From positions 1 to 59,908 of the forward strand of contig NZ_HG942021.1 in NCBI RefSeq assembly GCF_000612665.1: 59,908 nucleotides of DNA, in the 5' to 3' direction. This stretch comes from Neobacillus dielmonensis (GTDB lineage: Bacteria > Bacillota > Bacilli > Bacillales > Cytobacillaceae). Of this stretch, positions 19,246-32,121 are shown one piece after another; within the stretch, counting starts at the first letter, position 1, and every line of letters begins with the position of its first letter. The position numbers and the translations under genes are program-made. The notes beneath the pieces were generated by a model. The model was given only the letters and a program-made list of their open reading frames with translations, was not told where the DNA came from and searched no databases.

Positions 19246-19746
19246 ATGAGCAGTGCAATCGAAGCTAAAAAACAAGTCGTTGACGAAATTGCCGAGAAAT
19301 TAAAAGCAAGTGTTTCAACGATCGTTGTTGATTACCGTGGACTTTCAGTTGCAGAAGTAACTGAACTTCGTAAACAACTTCGCGAAGCAGGCGTTGAATT
19401 CAAGGTTTACAAAAACACTATGACTCGCCGTGCTGCTGAGGCTGCAGGTCTTGAAGGCCTTAATGCTGCATTAACTGGTCCTAACGCAATTGCGTTCAGT
19501 GCAGAAGATGTAGTAGCACCAGCTAAAATCTTAAATGATTTTGCTAAAAAGAATGAGGCACTTGAACTTAAAGCAGGTGTGATTGAAGGAAACGTTGCTA
19601 CTGTTGAAGAAGTAAAAGCTCTTGCTGAACTTCCTTCACGCGAAGGCTTGCTTTCTATGCTGCTTAGCGTTCTGCAAGCTCCAATCCGTAATCTTGCTCT
19701 TGCTGCAAAAGCAGTTGCAGATCAAAAAGAAGAACAAGGCGCGTAA
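19246..19746 (+). CDS. rplJ: 50S ribosomal protein L10
   Basis: L10 is the base of the L12 stalk. The 166-residue protein has the rRNA-binding N-terminal domain ([24 protein letters not shown] split by helices) and a C-terminal helix (about 140-160) that binds L12 dimers. The ATG at 19246 follows AGGAGGTG; the long upstream in-frame extension would translate the L10 leader and is not real. It forms an operon with rplL 56 nt downstream. Confidence 0.96.
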   Translation: MSSAIEAKKQVVDEIAEKLKASVSTIVVDYRGLSVAEVTELRKQLREAGVEFKVYKNTMTRRAAEAAGLEGLNAALTGPNAIAFSAEDVVAPAKILNDFAKKNEALELKAGVIEGNVATVEEVKALAELPSREGLLSMLLSVLQAPIRNLALAAKAVADQKEEQGA

Positions 19747-19802
19747 GCTGACCTTAAACGCAATTCAATAAATTAAACCAATCTTAAGGAGGAACATTTA
19801 AA

Positions 19803-20165
19803 ATGACTAAAGAACAAATCATTGAAGCAGTTAAATCTATGACTGTTTTAGAACTTAACGATTTAGTAAAAGCAATTGAAGAAGAATTTGGCGTAACTGC
19901 TGCTGCTCCTGTAGCTGTAGTTGGCGGTGCAGGTGCTGCTGCTGCTGAAGAAAAAACTGAGTTTGATGTAATCCTAGCTGGCGCTGGCGACCAAAAAATC
20001 AAAGTTATCAAGGTTGTTCGTGAAATCACTGGCCTTGGTCTTAAAGAAGCAAAAGAACTTGTTGACAACACTCCAAAAGCAGTTAAAGAAGGCGCTTCTA
20101 AAGAAGAAGCTGAAGAAATCAAAGCTAAACTTGAAGAAGTTGGAGCAAACGTTGAAGTTAAGTAA
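19803..20165 (+). CDS. rplL: 50S ribosomal protein L7/L12
   Basis: The 120-residue stalk protein occurs as multiple dimers on L10 and recruits translational GTPases. It has an N-terminal dimerisation helix (1-30), an alanine-rich flexible hinge ([15 protein letters not shown]) and a C-terminal factor-binding domain ([23 protein letters not shown]). Strong ribosome site AAGGAGG. A terminator follows within 12 nt of the stop. Confidence 0.97.
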   Translation: MTKEQIIEAVKSMTVLELNDLVKAIEEEFGVTAAAPVAVVGGAGAAAAEEKTEFDVILAGAGDQKIKVIKVVREITGLGLKEAKELVDNTPKAVKEGASKEEAEEIKAKLEEVGANVEVK

Positions 20166-20176
20166 TCAAGACTTTA

Positions 20177-20206
20177 AAAAGCTCGCTGCATAAGCGGGCT
20201 TTTTTG
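20177..20206 (+). terminator. Intrinsic terminator after rplL
   Basis: AGCTCGCT (20180-20187) pairs with AGCGGGCT (20193-20200, one G-U pair) around a short loop, followed by TTTTTT. It closes the rplJL transcript. Confidence 0.88.
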
Positions 20207-20316
20207 CTTTACGTGAAATGCTAAAATTAGCTAGATATTAAATTCAAAGAGTTTTTGGCAATACTAATCATATTCCACATCTATTCTTCAATTATCTGTT
20301 CTCCGGAGGTGATCTC

Positions 20317-20916
20317 ATGTCTGAACACTATTATTCCCGTACTCAAAACGTTGAAAGCAATCCTAAATACTGGAACTTTACGCTGCGGAACCAAGTATTC
20401 CGGTTTAAAACCGATAATGGAGTCTTTTCCAAAAGAGAGGTAGATTTCGGGTCCCGTTTGTTAATAGAAGCTTTTCACATGCCGGATATCGAAGGACCTG
20501 TACTGGATGTTGGTTGTGGTTATGGCCCGATTGGATTGTCGATTGCAAAAGAGCACCCTGAACGTACTGTACATATGGTGGATATAAATGAACGGGCGAT
20601 TGAACTGGCAAAGGAAAATGCAGAAAAAAACGGCATTCGAAATGTCAAGATTTTTGAAAGTGACCGCCTTGAGAATGTAACGGAATTAGGTTTTTCAGCT
20701 ATTTTGACAAACCCTCCGATTCGGGCTGGTAAAAAAACAGTTCATGATATTTTTGAACAAAGCTATCATCATCTCGCTCCCACTGGTGAACTTTGGGTGG
20801 TAATTCAAAAGAAACAGGGAGCTCCATCGACACTTGAGAAATTAAAAGATTTATTTTCACATGTAGAAACTGTTGACAAATCGAAAGGCTATTTTATTAT
20901 TAAGGCAACAAAATAG
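20317..20916 (+). CDS. ybxB: RsmC-like class I SAM methyltransferase (YbxB)
   Basis: The 199-residue protein has the methyltransferase motif VLDVGCGYGPIGLSIAKEHP (SAM-binding), the acidic VDINERA segment and the catalytic-type loop TNPPIRAGK (an N-P-P-I form seen in base N-methyltransferases). The family resembles the catalytic half of RsmC, which methylates a 16S rRNA guanine. The exact target here is not known to me. It stands alone between rplL's terminator and the rpoB promoter, as in B. subtilis. Confidence 0.85.
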   Translation: MSEHYYSRTQNVESNPKYWNFTLRNQVFRFKTDNGVFSKREVDFGSRLLIEAFHMPDIEGPVLDVGCGYGPIGLSIAKEHPERTVHMVDINERAIELAKENAEKNGIRNVKIFESDRLENVTELGFSAILTNPPIRAGKKTVHDIFEQSYHHLAPTGELWVVIQKKQGAPSTLEKLKDLFSHVETVDKSKGYFIIKATK

Positions 20917-20945
20917 TTGACTCGAAAATTCCGTTGTGGTAGCAT
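20917..20945 (+). promoter_or_regulatory. Promoter of rpoB-rpoC
   Basis: TTGACT (20917-20922), 17 bp, TAGCAT (20940-20945). The -35 begins directly after the ybxB stop. A ~215-nt leader precedes rpoB. Confidence 0.6.
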
Positions 20946-21058
20946 TATAAAATGCCATCATAATAATTTCCGAATTATTCCTTTAAATGCTTATTTTTAG
21001 TATAAAATCGGCATAAGAAGGAAATGATGACAAAATAATAGTCAAAATGTGAAAATGT

Positions 21059-21089
21059 GGTTTTTGAACAAAAACCCTTTTTCTTTTTG
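21059..21089 (+). terminator. Terminator-like hairpin in the rpoB leader
   Basis: GGTTTTT and AAAAACC pair around GAAC (21059-21076), followed by CTTTTTCTTTTTG. Placed about 105 nt after the start of the leader and 80 nt before rpoB, it may attenuate rpoBC transcription. The stem is mostly A-T, so efficiency may be partial. Confidence 0.55.
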
Positions 21090-21167
21090 TCTGATAGGAA
21101 GAGCTTATGCTTCTCCTGCAGATGTAATAGATTATTTAAATAACGCTTGATTTGAGGGGTGAATCAG

Positions 21168-24100
21168 TTGACAGGTCAACTAGTTCAGTATGGACGACAC
21201 CGCCAACGTAGGAGTTATGCGCGAATCAGTGAAGTGTTGGAATTACCAAATCTTATTGAAATCCAAACCTCTTCCTATCAATGGTTTTTGGATGAAGGAT
21301 TGCGTGAAATGTTCCAGGATATTTCACCAATTGAAGACTTTACTGGTAACCTATCACTTGAATTTATTGATTACAGCCTTGGCGAGCCAAAATACTCTGT
21401 TGAGGAATCAAAGGAACGGGACGTTACATATTCTGCTCCACTCCGTGTGAAGGTACGTCTTGTAAACAAAGAAACAGGTGAAGTAAAAGATCAAGATGTA
21501 TTCATGGGTGATTTCCCGCTTATGACAGAAACAGGCACGTTTGTCATTAATGGCGCAGAACGCGTTATTGTTTCACAGCTTGTGCGCTCACCGAGTGTAT
21601 ACTTCAATGCAAAGGTTGATAAAAACGGTAAAAAAGGTTTTACAGCTACCGTCATTCCGAATCGTGGTGCTTGGCTCGAGTATGAAACGGATGCCAAGGA
21701 TGTTGTTTATGTAAGAATTGACCGGACTCGGAAACTTCCCGTAACCGTTCTTCTGCGTGCACTTGGATTTGGCTCCGATCAAGAGATTATCGATTTGATT
21801 GGTGATAATGAGTACATTCGTAATACGCTGGAAAAGGACAATACGGAAGGTGTAGATAAAGCGTTGCTTGAAATCTACGAACGCCTGCGTCCGGGTGAAC
21901 CACCAACAGTTGAAAATGCGAAGAACTTACTGATATCACGTTTCTTCGATCCAAAGCGATATGATTTGGCTAATGTAGGCCGATATAAAATCAACAAAAA
22001 GCTTCATATTAAAAATCGATTATTTAACCAACGTTTAGCTGAAACGCTAGCCGATCCAGAAACAGGCGAAATCATTGCCGAAAAAGGGACACTTCTTGAT
22101 CGAAGAAACCTAGATCGTATTTTGCCTGCCCTTGAGAAAAATATTAACTTCCAATCATACAGCCCTGTAGGTGGTGTAGTGGAGGAAGAAATCGTTTTAC
22201 AAGGGATTAAAATATATGCCCCTGGCGATGAAAATGAAAAAGTAATTAATGTAATGGGAAATGCCTATGTGGCGGAACCGATTAAACACATCACTCCGGC
22301 TGATATTATTGCGTCGATCAGCTACTTCTTCGATTTATTGCATGGAGTAGGGGATACCGATGATATTGACCATTTAGGAAACAGACGCCTTCGTTCTGTT
22401 GGGGAATTGCTGCAAAATCAATTCCGTATCGGTTTGTCTCGGATGGAACGTGTCGTACGCGAAAGAATGTCTATTCAAGATACGGCAACCATTACACCTC
22501 AGCAGTTAATTAATATTCGACCTGTTATTGCGTCAATTAAGGAATTCTTCGGAAGTTCCCAGTTGTCTCAGTTTATGGACCAAACGAATCCGCTTGCGGA
22601 ATTGACTCATAAACGCCGTCTGTCGGCATTAGGACCAGGTGGACTTACTCGTGAACGCGCAGGTTTCGAAGTTCGTGACGTTCACTATTCCCACTATGGC
22701 CGTATGTGTCCAATTGAAACTCCAGAGGGACCAAACATCGGGTTGATTAACTCTTTATCAACATATGCAAAGGTTAATCGTTTCGGCTTTATTGAGACGC
22801 CGTACCGACGGGTTGACCCGGATACCGGGAAGATTACTGACCGGATCGACTACTTAACAGCAGACGAAGAGGATAACTATGTAGTGGCCCAGGCAAACTC
22901 TCGCCTTGGTGACGACGGTTCGTTCTTGGATGAAGAGGTTGTTGCCCGTTTCCGTGGTGAAAACACCGTTGTGAAACGCGAACGCGTTGACTACATGGAT
23001 GTATCTCCAAAACAAGTAGTTTCTGCTGCAACTGCTTGTATTCCGTTCCTTGAAAATGACGACTCGAACCGTGCGCTAATGGGAGCAAACATGCAGCGCC
23101 AAGCTGTGCCGCTCATGCAGCCGGAAGCACCTCGTGTTGGTACTGGTATGGAATACGTATCAGCAAAAGACTCGGGAGCAGCTGTTATTTGTAAGCATGA
23201 TGGTATTGTTGAACATGTTGAGGCCCGCGAAATTTGGGTTCGTCGTGTGAGAAACATAGATGGTCAAGAAGTAAAAGGTGACCTTGATAAATATCGTTTA
23301 TTGAAATTTGTACGTTCTAACCAAGGTATGTGCTATAACCAAAGACCGATTGTCGCTGTAGGTGACCGTGTTGTAAAGGGTGAGGTACTTGGTGACGGGC
23401 CATCCATGGAATTGGGTGAGTTGGCACTGGGACGTAACGTATTAGTTGCTTTCATGACATGGGATGGTTATAACTATGAGGATGCCATCATCATGAGTGA
23501 ACGATTAGTTAAAGATGACGTTTATACTTCTATCCATATCGAGGAATATGAATCAGAGTCCCGTGATACCAAGCTTGGACCTGAGGAAATCACTCGTGAT
23601 ATTCCAAACGTCGGAGAAGATGCTCTTCGCAATTTAGATGAGCGCGGTATTATTCGAATTGGGGCCGAAGTAAAAGACGGCGATTTGCTTGTCGGTAAAG
23701 TAACGCCAAAGGGTGTAACAGAACTGACTGCTGAAGAACGCTTATTACATGCCATATTCGGTGAGAAAGCACGTGAAGTCCGTGATACATCACTAAGAGT
23801 ACCGCATGGCGGTGGCGGAATTATTCACGATGTCAAAGTATTTAACCGGGAAGATGGAGATGAACTCCCTCCAGGAGTCAATCAACTTGTCCGCGTATAT
23901 ATTGTTCAGAAACGGAAAATCCATCAGGGCGATAAAATGGCAGGACGCCATGGTAACAAAGGGGTTATTTCCCGTATATTGCCTGAAGAAGACATGCCAT
24001 TCCTTCCAGATGGTACACCGGTTGATATCATGTTAAACCCATTAGGGGTGCCATCAAGGATGAACATCGGGCAAGTGCTTGAACTTCACTTAGGTATGGC

Positions 24101-24728
24101 TGCAAGATACCTCGGTATTCACGTTGCTACACCGGTATTTGATGGTGCACGTGAAGAAGATGTCTGGTCAACAATCGAAGAAGCTGGCATGGCCCGCGAT
24201 GCGAAGACCGTTCTATATGATGGACGCAGCGGAGAACCATTTGATAACCGTGTATCTGTTGGTGTCATGTACATGATTAAACTGGCACACATGGTTGATG
24301 ATAAATTGCACGCCCGTTCTACTGGACCATACTCACTTGTTACGCAACAGCCATTGGGTGGTAAAGCTCAATTCGGTGGACAACGTTTTGGTGAGATGGA
24401 GGTTTGGGCACTTGAAGCATATGGTGCAGCCTATACACTGCAAGAAATTCTTACAGTAAAATCGGACGATGTCGTGGGTCGTGTGAAAACATACGAAGCG
24501 ATTGTCAAAGGTGAAAATGTTCCTGAACCAGGTGTTCCTGAATCGTTCAAAGTTTTAATTAAAGAGCTTCAGAGCCTTGGACTCGATGTCAAGATTCTTT
24601 CCGGCGATGAAGAGGAAATTGAAATGCGGGATACTGATGACGATGATGACCTACAACAGGTGGACACGTTAAATATTGTTCCTGAAGCACCGAGCTTTGA
24701 ATCTGAAAAAGTTGGTACAAAAGAATAA
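21168..24728 (+). CDS. rpoB: RNA polymerase beta subunit
   Basis: The 1186-residue catalytic subunit contains the rifampicin pocket ([20 protein letters not shown], about residues 463-482) with the usual sensitive-type Q, H and S residues. It also has the [12 protein letters not shown] active-centre segment and the C-terminal [25 protein letters not shown] clamp region. TTG 21168 is the start: GAGGGG is 8 nt upstream and the product begins [13 protein letters not shown]. The GTG at 21159 lies in the ribosome site. An acidic tail (DTDDDDD) is present, as in other Bacilli. Confidence 0.97.
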   Translation: MTGQLVQYGRHRQRRSYARISEVLELPNLIEIQTSSYQWFLDEGLREMFQDISPIEDFTGNLSLEFIDYSLGEPKYSVEESKERDVTYSAPLRVKVRLVNKETGEVKDQDVFMGDFPLMTETGTFVINGAERVIVSQLVRSPSVYFNAKVDKNGKKGFTATVIPNRGAWLEYETDAKDVVYVRIDRTRKLPVTVLLRALGFGSDQEIIDLIGDNEYIRNTLEKDNTEGVDKALLEIYERLRPGEPPTVENAKNLLISRFFDPKRYDLANVGRYKINKKLHIKNRLFNQRLAETLADPETGEIIAEKGTLLDRRNLDRILPALEKNINFQSYSPVGGVVEEEIVLQGIKIYAPGDENEKVINVMGNAYVAEPIKHITPADIIASISYFFDLLHGVGDTDDIDHLGNRRLRSVGELLQNQFRIGLSRMERVVRERMSIQDTATITPQQLINIRPVIASIKEFFGSSQLSQFMDQTNPLAELTHKRRLSALGPGGLTRERAGFEVRDVHYSHYGRMCPIETPEGPNIGLINSLSTYAKVNRFGFIETPYRRVDPDTGKITDRIDYLTADEEDNYVVAQANSRLGDDGSFLDEEVVARFRGENTVVKRERVDYMDVSPKQVVSAATACIPFLENDDSNRALMGANMQRQAVPLMQPEAPRVGTGMEYVSAKDSGAAVICKHDGIVEHVEAREIWVRRVRNIDGQEVKGDLDKYRLLKFVRSNQGMCYNQRPIVAVGDRVVKGEVLGDGPSMELGELALGRNVLVAFMTWDGYNYEDAIIMSERLVKDDVYTSIHIEEYESESRDTKLGPEEITRDIPNVGEDALRNLDERGIIRIGAEVKDGDLLVGKVTPKGVTELTAEERLLHAIFGEKAREVRDTSLRVPHGGGGIIHDVKVFNREDGDELPPGVNQLVRVYIVQKRKIHQGDKMAGRHGNKGVISRILPEEDMPFLPDGTPVDIMLNPLGVPSRMNIGQVLELHLGMAARYLGIHVATPVFDGAREEDVWSTIEEAGMARDAKTVLYDGRSGEPFDNRVSVGVMYMIKLAHMVDDKLHARSTGPYSLVTQQPLGGKAQFGGQRFGEMEVWALEAYGAAYTLQEILTVKSDDVVGRVKTYEAIVKGENVPEPGVPESFKVLIKELQSLGLDVKILSGDEEEIEMRDTDDDDDLQQVDTLNIVPEAPSFESEKVGTKE

Positions 24729-24740
24729 CTCATAAACTTA

Positions 24741-24775
24741 CAGCTTAATCCCCCGAACAAGCGGGGGATCAGCTG
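24741..24775 (+). promoter_or_regulatory. rpoB-rpoC intercistronic stem-loop
   Basis: ATCCCCCG (24748-24755) pairs perfectly with CGGGGGAT (24762-24769), and flanking CAGCT/AGCTG extends the stem. There is no T-tract, so it is not a simple terminator. It may protect, process or tune the two halves of the mRNA. Confidence 0.7.
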
Positions 24776-24830
24776 CTTGCATGAATTTAAAAGCGGGTAA
24801 AACCTGGAGATCAAAAGGGAGGTAGGCCCC

Positions 24831-27800
24831 TTGTTGGACGTTAATAATTTTGAATACATGAAGATTGGTCTTGCTTCACCGGATAAAATCCGTTCTTGGT
24901 CATTCGGAGAAGTCAAGAAGCCAGAAACCATTAACTATCGTACATTAAAGCCTGAGAAAGACGGATTGTTCTGTGAAAGAATTTTCGGTCCGACAAAAGA
25001 CTGGGAGTGTCACTGCGGAAAGTATAAGCGTGTACGCTATAAAGGTGTTGTGTGTGATCGATGCGGTGTTGAAGTAACTCGTGCTAAAGTCCGCCGTGAA
25101 CGCATGGGCCATATTGAATTAGCTGCACCCGTTTCCCACATTTGGTACTTTAAAGGAATTCCAAGCCGGATGGGACTTGTATTAGATATGTCCCCACGTG
25201 CTTTAGAAGAAGTGATTTACTTTGCTTCTTATGTTGTAACTGAATCTGGAGATACAGCTCTAGAGAAGAAACAGCTTCTATCAGAAAAAGAATACCGCAC
25301 TTATCGTGAGAAGTACGGAAACAAATTCCAGGCTTCCATGGGTGCTGAAGCAATCAAAAAGCTATTATCTGATATTGATTTAGATAAAGAAGTAGATATT
25401 CTTAAAGAGGAATTAAAAACAGCCCAAGGTCAGCGCCGTACGCGGGCGATCAAGCGCCTTGAGGTACTAGAGGCCTTCCGTAACTCAGGAAATGAGCCAT
25501 CTTGGATGATCCTTGATGTTCTTCCAGTTATTCCTCCGGAGCTTCGCCCAATGGTGCAATTGGATGGTGGGCGTTTTGCTACATCCGACCTAAACGATTT
25601 ATATCGTCGTGTGATTAACCGTAATAATCGGTTAAAGCGTTTATTGGACCTTGGTGCGCCAAGCATTATTGTTCAAAACGAAAAGCGAATGCTGCAAGAA
25701 GCAGTTGATGCTTTGATTGATAACGGACGCCGCGGACGCCCTGTTACAGGTCCTGGTAATCGACCGTTAAAATCACTTTCCCATATGTTAAAAGGTAAGC
25801 AAGGACGTTTCCGTCAAAACTTGCTTGGGAAACGGGTTGACTACTCTGGACGTTCTGTTATCGTCGTTGGTCCTAACCTAAAAATGTATCAGTGCGGTCT
25901 TCCAAAAGAAATGGCACTTGAATTATTTAAGCCATTTATTATGAAAGAGCTTGTTGAAAAAGGGTTAGCCCACAATATCAAGTCTGCAAAACGGAAAATC
26001 GAACGGGTATCTCCAGAAGTTTGGGATGTCCTAGAAGATGTTATTAAAGAACATCCAGTATTGCTTAACCGTGCCCCAACGCTGCATAGACTAGGGATTC
26101 AGGCATTTGAACCAACGCTTGTAGAAGGACGTGCAATTCGTCTTCATCCGCTTGTTTGTACAGCATACAATGCGGACTTCGACGGAGACCAGATGGCTGT
26201 GCACGTGCCACTGTCTGCGGAAGCACAAGCAGAAGCCCGTCTATTAATGCTAGCGGCTCAAAACATCTTGAACCCTAAAGATGGTAAGCCAGTCGTTACA
26301 CCTTCTCAGGATATGGTATTAGGAAACTATTACTTAACATTGGAAAGGGAAGGCGCTGTCGGTGAAGGTATGATTTTTAACGACACCGCAGAAGCTGAAC
26401 TTGCTTATCAAAATGGGTATGTTCATTTGCACAGCCGTGTTGCCGTTTTCGCTGGTTCATTAGGAAATGAGACCTTTACGGAAGAGCAGAACCAAATGAT
26501 GTTGATTACCACTGTTGGTAAATTGATTTTCAATCAGATTCTGCCAAAATCTTTCCCATATATTAACGAACCAACAAGAGATAATCTTGAAGTGAAAACC
26601 CCGGAAAAATATTTTGTTGCTAAAGGCGAGGACATCAAAGCAAAAATTCAATCAATGCCATTGGTGGATCCGTTCAAGAAGAAAATTCTTGGAAACATCA
26701 TTGCCGAAGTGTTCAAACGGTTTAAAATTACCGAGACCTCTAAAATGCTTGACCGCATGAAAGATCTTGGATTTAAATATTCGACTAAAGCAGGGATCAC
26801 TGTTGGTGTTGCTGATATCGTCGTACTCGGCGAAAAAGAGCAAATTCTCCATGAAGCCCAAGCGAAGGTCGATAATGTAATGAAACAGTTCAGACGTGGT
26901 TTAATTACCGAGGATGAACGTTATGAGCGTGTTATTTCAATTTGGAGTGCTGCGAAGGATACAATTCAAGGGAAATTGATGAAATCCTTAGCTAAAACGA
27001 ACCCAATCTTTATGATGAGTGATTCCGGTGCCCGTGGTAACGCCTCTAACTTTACCCAGTTAGCTGGTATGCGTGGTTTGATGGCGAACCCGGCTGGACG
27101 GATTATCGAGCTCCCAATTAAGTCAAGTTTCCGTGAAGGATTAACCGTATTAGAGTACTTTATCTCGACACATGGTGCGCGTAAAGGTCTTGCGGATACA
27201 GCCCTTAAAACAGCTGACTCTGGTTACTTAACACGTCGTCTAGTTGACGTTGCCCAGGATGTAATTGTTCGGGAAGATGACTGTGGAACTGACCGCGGCC
27301 TTGCGATTCGCTCCTTAAAGGATGGCACTGAAATTATTGAATCGCTTGAAGAACGTTTAATCGGTCGTTATGCCCGCAATAACATTAAACATCCGAAGAC
27401 CAATGAAATCCTTGTGAGAGAAAATGAACTTATCACTGAGGACCTTGCTGCTACTATTGTTGAAGCTGGAATTGAAGAAGTTAAAATCCGCTCTGCATTT
27501 ACATGTAATACCCGTCATGGTGTATGTAAGAAATGTTACGGACGAAACCTTGCAACAGGTCAAGAAGTGGAAGTCGGCGAAGCAGTTGGTATCATTGCTG
27601 CCCAATCAATCGGTGAGCCTGGTACACAGTTAACGATGCGTACTTTCCACACAGGCGGTGTTGCTGGAGATGACATCACACAAGGTTTACCGCGGATTCA
27701 AGAGATTTTTGAAGCCCGTAACCCTAAAGGTCAAGCTGTTATTACAGAAATTGAGGGTACCGTTATTGCCATTAATGAAGGACGTGACCGTCAGCACGAA

Positions 27801-28430
27801 ATCGTCATTCAAGGTGAAGTGGAATCCCGCACATACAATGCTCCGTATACAGCCCGACTGAAAGTGGCTGCAGGAGACCAGGTAGAACGCGGTCAAGAAT
27901 TAACCGAAGGTTCTATCGATCCAAAAGAGTTAATCAAAGTAAAAGACGTGAAGTCTGTCCAAGAATACCTGCTTCGTGAAGTTCAAAAAGTTTACCGTAT
28001 GCAGGGTGTTGAAATTGGTGACAAACACGTTGAAGTAATGGTACGGCAAATGCTTCGCAAAGTTCGTGTCAGCGATGCAGGTGAAACAGATGTACTTCCA
28101 GGTACATTACTCGATATTCACCAATTTACTGATGCGAATGAAAAGGCATTATTATCTGGTAAAATGCCGGCTACTGGACGCCCTGTATTGCTCGGTATTA
28201 CTAAGGCTTCTCTTGAGACAGATTCATTCCTTTCTGCAGCATCGTTCCAAGAAACAACAAGAGTTCTTACCGATGCAGCGATCAAAGGCAAGCGGGATGA
28301 GTTACTTGGCTTGAAGGAAAATGTTATCATTGGTAAGCTTGTGCCTGCTGGAACAGGAATGCAGCGCTATCGGAAAGCAGAACCTGTACTAAGAGACACA
28401 ACATCAGAAGAGCCGATTACGGTAGAATAA
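24831..28430 (+). CDS. rpoC: RNA polymerase beta' subunit
   Basis: The 1199-residue catalytic subunit has the N-terminal zinc site [20 protein letters not shown], the active-site motif NADFDGDQM holding the catalytic magnesium, the trigger-loop/bridge-helix region ([20 protein letters not shown]) and the second zinc site (CGTDRG ... [11 protein letters not shown]). TTG 24831 starts 8 nt after GGAGG and gives [10 protein letters not shown]. No lineage insertion or inactivation is visible. Confidence 0.97.
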   Translation: MLDVNNFEYMKIGLASPDKIRSWSFGEVKKPETINYRTLKPEKDGLFCERIFGPTKDWECHCGKYKRVRYKGVVCDRCGVEVTRAKVRRERMGHIELAAPVSHIWYFKGIPSRMGLVLDMSPRALEEVIYFASYVVTESGDTALEKKQLLSEKEYRTYREKYGNKFQASMGAEAIKKLLSDIDLDKEVDILKEELKTAQGQRRTRAIKRLEVLEAFRNSGNEPSWMILDVLPVIPPELRPMVQLDGGRFATSDLNDLYRRVINRNNRLKRLLDLGAPSIIVQNEKRMLQEAVDALIDNGRRGRPVTGPGNRPLKSLSHMLKGKQGRFRQNLLGKRVDYSGRSVIVVGPNLKMYQCGLPKEMALELFKPFIMKELVEKGLAHNIKSAKRKIERVSPEVWDVLEDVIKEHPVLLNRAPTLHRLGIQAFEPTLVEGRAIRLHPLVCTAYNADFDGDQMAVHVPLSAEAQAEARLLMLAAQNILNPKDGKPVVTPSQDMVLGNYYLTLEREGAVGEGMIFNDTAEAELAYQNGYVHLHSRVAVFAGSLGNETFTEEQNQMMLITTVGKLIFNQILPKSFPYINEPTRDNLEVKTPEKYFVAKGEDIKAKIQSMPLVDPFKKKILGNIIAEVFKRFKITETSKMLDRMKDLGFKYSTKAGITVGVADIVVLGEKEQILHEAQAKVDNVMKQFRRGLITEDERYERVISIWSAAKDTIQGKLMKSLAKTNPIFMMSDSGARGNASNFTQLAGMRGLMANPAGRIIELPIKSSFREGLTVLEYFISTHGARKGLADTALKTADSGYLTRRLVDVAQDVIVREDDCGTDRGLAIRSLKDGTEIIESLEERLIGRYARNNIKHPKTNEILVRENELITEDLAATIVEAGIEEVKIRSAFTCNTRHGVCKKCYGRNLATGQEVEVGEAVGIIAAQSIGEPGTQLTMRTFHTGGVAGDDITQGLPRIQEIFEARNPKGQAVITEIEGTVIAINEGRDRQHEIVIQGEVESRTYNAPYTARLKVAAGDQVERGQELTEGSIDPKELIKVKDVKSVQEYLLREVQKVYRMQGVEIGDKHVEVMVRQMLRKVRVSDAGETDVLPGTLLDIHQFTDANEKALLSGKMPATGRPVLLGITKASLETDSFLSAASFQETTRVLTDAAIKGKRDELLGLKENVIIGKLVPAGTGMQRYRKAEPVLRDTTSEEPITVE

Positions 28431-28437
28431 AATAATT

Positions 28438-28468
28438 TACGGTGCCAGTATTACTGGCACCGTATTTT
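28438..28468 (+). terminator. Intrinsic terminator after rpoC
   Basis: TACGGTGCCAGTA (28438-28450) and TACTGGCACCGTA (28452-28464) form a perfect 13-bp inverted repeat followed by TTTT. The symmetric A/T flanks suggest it may work on both strands. Confidence 0.9.
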
Positions 28469-28506
28469 AAAGACTTTAGCTTCTAACAAAAAAAGTAAAA
28501 ATATAT

Positions 28507-28535
28507 TTGACATCCTTTTTAGAAGATGGTACTAT
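28507..28535 (+). promoter_or_regulatory. Sigma-A promoter of the str operon
   Basis: A perfect TTGACA (28507-28512), 17 bp, TACTAT (28530-28535), upstream of rplGB-rpsL-rpsG-fusA. Confidence 0.75.
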
Positions 28536-28580
28536 ATCAAAGGTGCTCCTATTCATTTGATACTTTGGAGGATATGAAAG

Positions 28581-28829
28581 TTGTCTAATGATAAAGTATT
28601 AAAGTCCAATGAGTTTATTATAGGAACAAAACAAACAGTGAAAGCACTAAAGGAAGGTATTGTAAAAGAGTTAATCGTTGCTAAAGATGCTGACCCTAAG
28701 TTAGTTGAAAAGGCTATAAACGAAGCTCATAAACAAGATGTTCCAATCCAATATTGCGATTCGATGAAACGATTAGGAAAAGCATGTGGGATCCAAGTAG
28801 GTGCAGCAGCTGTTGCTATTATCCGTTAA
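28581..28829 (+). CDS. rplGB: L7Ae-family K-turn RNA-binding protein (YbxF/RplGB)
   Basis: The 82-residue L7Ae/L30e-type protein binds kink-turn RNA (seen in vitro for the B. subtilis homologue with riboswitch K-turns). Features are [23 protein letters not shown] and the C-terminal [16 protein letters not shown] start at 28581 after GGAGGA. First gene of the str operon. Its position with S12, S7 and EF-G suggests ribosome-related work, but the cellular role is unsettled. Confidence 0.9.
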   Translation: MSNDKVLKSNEFIIGTKQTVKALKEGIVKELIVAKDADPKLVEKAINEAHKQDVPIQYCDSMKRLGKACGIQVGAAAVAIIR

Positions 28830-28852
28830 AAACTGTTTTTGCAGTAGAATAG

Positions 28853-29350
<498 letters not shown>

Positions 29351-29391
29351 AATCATAAAAATATAGAGCTTTTTTGAAAGGAGGAAATACG

Positions 29392-29862
29392 ATGCCACGT
29401 AAAGGTCCTGTAGCAAAGAGAGATGTATTGCCAGATCCGCTTTACAATTCAAAGCTGGTTACCCGCTTAATCAACAAAATGATGGTTGACGGTAAGAGAG
29501 GTAAATCTCAAGCTATTCTTTACTCATCATTTGATATTATTCGTGAACGTACTGGCAAAGAACCAATGGAAGTGTTCGAAGCAGCACTTAAAAACATTAT
29601 GCCAGTACTTGAAGTTAGAGCACGCCGTGTAGGTGGTGCAAACTACCAAGTACCAGTTGAGGTGCGTCCTGACCGCCGTACAACTCTTGGTCTTCGCTGG
29701 TTAGTTAACTATTCACGTCTTCGCGGTGAAAAAACCATGGAAGAGCGTTTAGCTAACGAAATCATGGATGCAGCTAACAACACTGGTGCCTCTGTTAAGA
29801 AACGTGAAGATACACACAAAATGGCAGAAGCGAACAAAGCGTTTGCTCACTATCGTTGGTAA
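29392..29862 (+). CDS. rpsG: 30S ribosomal protein S7
   Basis: The 156-residue protein organises the 3' major domain of 16S rRNA and contacts E-site tRNA. Conserved [13 protein letters not shown] and [16 protein letters not shown] segments are present. ATG 29392 lies after AAAGGAGG. In E. coli S7 represses str translation between rpsL and rpsG; the gap here is only 41 nt and I see no comparable structure. Confidence 0.96.
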   Translation: MPRKGPVAKRDVLPDPLYNSKLVTRLINKMMVDGKRGKSQAILYSSFDIIRERTGKEPMEVFEAALKNIMPVLEVRARRVGGANYQVPVEVRPDRRTTLGLRWLVNYSRLRGEKTMEERLANEIMDAANNTGASVKKREDTHKMAEANKAFAHYRW

Positions 29863-29910
29863 TCTCATCTTCAATCAAAAATCTTTCATACTAGGAAGGA
29901 GAAAAACCCA

Positions 29911-31992
29911 ATGGCAAGAGAGTTCTCCTTAGAAAACACTCGTAATATCGGCATCATGGCTCACATTGATGCCGGTAAAACGACGACCACTGAACGGGTC
30001 CTTTATTACACTGGTAAAATTCATAAAATCGGTGAAACACACGAAGGCGCGTCTCAGATGGACTGGATGGAGCAGGAACAAGAGCGCGGAATTACAATCA
30101 CATCCGCTGCAACAACAGCACAATGGAAAGGTCACCGTGTTAACATCATCGACACCCCAGGACACGTAGACTTCACAGTAGAAGTTGAACGTTCCCTTCG
30201 TGTACTTGATGGTGCGGTTGCTGTGCTTGATGCGCAATCTGGTGTAGAACCACAAACTGAAACAGTTTGGCGTCAGGCAACCACTTACGGTGTTCCACGT
30301 GTTGTGTTTGTTAACAAAATGGACAAAATCGGTGCAGACTTCTTGTATTCAGTTAAAACAATACATGATCGTTTGCAAGCGAATGCCCACCCAATTCAGT
30401 TACCAATCGGTGCTGAAGACCAGTTTGAGGCTATCATTGACTTAGTAGAGATGAAAGCTCATTTCTACACCAATGACCTTGGTACTGATATCGAAGTGAA
30501 AGAAATTCCAGAAGAATACCGTGCGCAAGCTGATGAATACCACGAGAAGCTTCTTGAAGCAGTAGCAGAACTTGATGAAGAATTAATGGAAAAGTATCTT
30601 GGCGGAGAAGAGATCTCTGTTGAAGAGTTAAAAGCTGCTATCCGTAAAGGTACTGTAAACGTTGAATTCTTCCCAGTTATCTGTGGCTCTGCATTTAAAA
30701 ACAAAGGTGTTCAATTAATGTTGGATGCAGTTATTGAGTATCTTCCATCTCCATTAGATGTACCTTCTATTAAAGGTCATGCAGTTGATGATGAAGATGA
30801 AGTGCTTGAGCGTCACTCAAGTGATGATGAACCATTTGCTGCTCTTGCATTCAAAGTTATGACTGACCCTTATGTTGGTAAATTGACTTTCTTCCGTGTT
30901 TATTCTGGTACTTTAGAGTCAGGATCATATGTCCAAAACTCTACAAAAGGCAAGCGTGAACGTATTGGTCGTATCCTTCAGATGCATGCTAACCACCGTC
31001 AAGAAATCTCTAAGGTTTATGCTGGTGACATCGCTGCAGCTGTAGGTTTAAAAGATACAACAACAGGCGACACTCTTTGTGATGACAAAAATCCTGTTAT
31101 CTTAGAGTCTATGCAATTCCCAGAGCCTGTTATCCAACTTTCTGTAGAACCTAAGTCAAAAGCTGACCAAGACAAAATGACAACTGCCTTGCAAAAGCTT
31201 CAAGAAGAAGATCCAACATTCCGTGCACATACTGACCAGGAAACTGGACAAGTAATCATCGCTGGTATGGGTGAACTTCACCTAGATATCATCGTTGACC
31301 GTATGAAGCGTGAATTCAAAGTTGAAGCTAATGTAGGTGCACCACAAGTTGCTTACCGTGAAACATTCCGTGCTTCTGCACAGGTTGAAGGTAAATTTGC
31401 CCGTCAGTCTGGCGGCCGTGGACAATACGGACATGTTTGGATTGAGTTCTCTCCAAACGAAGAAGGTAAAGGCTTTGAATTCGAAAATGGCATCGTCGGC
31501 GGTGTTGTTCCTCGTGAATACATTCCTGCGGTTGAAGCTGGTTTGAAAGACGCACTAGAGCGTGGTGTTCTTGCTGGTTATCCATTAGTAGACATCAAAG
31601 CAAGACTATTTGATGGTTCTTACCATGATGTTGACTCATCTGAGATGGCATTTAAAATCGCTGCTTCTTTAGCACTTAAAAATGCAGCTTCAAAATGTTC
31701 ACCAGTTATCCTTGAACCGATGATGAGAGTTGAAGTTGTAATCCCTGAAGAATATCTAGGCGATATTATGGGACAAATTACAGCTCGCCGTGGTCGTGTA
31801 GAGGGTATGGAAGCTCGTGGTAATGCACAAGTAGTACGTGCAATGGTTCCACTATCAGAAATGTTTGGTTATGCTACAGCCCTTCGTTCAAGTACTCAAG
31901 GACGTGGAGTATTCTCCATGCACTTCGATCACTACGAAGAAGTTCCAAAATCAGTTTCTGAAGAAATTATCAAAAAAAATAAGGGTGAATAA
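29911..31992 (+). CDS. fusA: Elongation factor G
   Basis: EF-G drives ribosomal translocation by GTP hydrolysis. The 693-residue protein has G1 AHIDAGKTT, the switch region [12 protein letters not shown]3 DTPGHVDFT and G4 NKMDKIGAD, followed by domains II-V ending in the [10 protein letters not shown] segment. Length is typical of a canonical EF-G rather than a FusB/TetM-like paralog. Ribosome site AGGAAGGAG. Confidence 0.97.
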   Translation: MAREFSLENTRNIGIMAHIDAGKTTTTERVLYYTGKIHKIGETHEGASQMDWMEQEQERGITITSAATTAQWKGHRVNIIDTPGHVDFTVEVERSLRVLDGAVAVLDAQSGVEPQTETVWRQATTYGVPRVVFVNKMDKIGADFLYSVKTIHDRLQANAHPIQLPIGAEDQFEAIIDLVEMKAHFYTNDLGTDIEVKEIPEEYRAQADEYHEKLLEAVAELDEELMEKYLGGEEISVEELKAAIRKGTVNVEFFPVICGSAFKNKGVQLMLDAVIEYLPSPLDVPSIKGHAVDDEDEVLERHSSDDEPFAALAFKVMTDPYVGKLTFFRVYSGTLESGSYVQNSTKGKRERIGRILQMHANHRQEISKVYAGDIAAAVGLKDTTTGDTLCDDKNPVILESMQFPEPVIQLSVEPKSKADQDKMTTALQKLQEEDPTFRAHTDQETGQVIIAGMGELHLDIIVDRMKREFKVEANVGAPQVAYRETFRASAQVEGKFARQSGGRGQYGHVWIEFSPNEEGKGFEFENGIVGGVVPREYIPAVEAGLKDALERGVLAGYPLVDIKARLFDGSYHDVDSSEMAFKIAASLALKNAASKCSPVILEPMMRVEVVIPEEYLGDIMGQITARRGRVEGMEARGNAQVVRAMVPLSEMFGYATALRSSTQGRGVFSMHFDHYEEVPKSVSEEIIKKNKGE

Positions 31993-32021
31993 TTGATTTT
32001 CACCCATCTATCAAGTATAAC
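31993..32021 (+). promoter_or_regulatory. Promoter of tuf
   Basis: TTGATT (31993-31998), 17 bp, TATAAC (32016-32021), starting right after the fusA stop. A 9-bp stem, TGGAAACTG (32036-32044) with CAGTTTCCA (32067-32075), lies in the resulting leader, ahead of the AAAGGAGG ribosome site. Confidence 0.6.
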
Positions 32022-32121
32022 TACTTATGTATTAATGGAAACTGTTATCTTGAACCAACATTATAGCAGTTTCCACTAAAAATATACTTATAAACTTTAT
32101 AATCCAAAGGAGGATTTTCAA

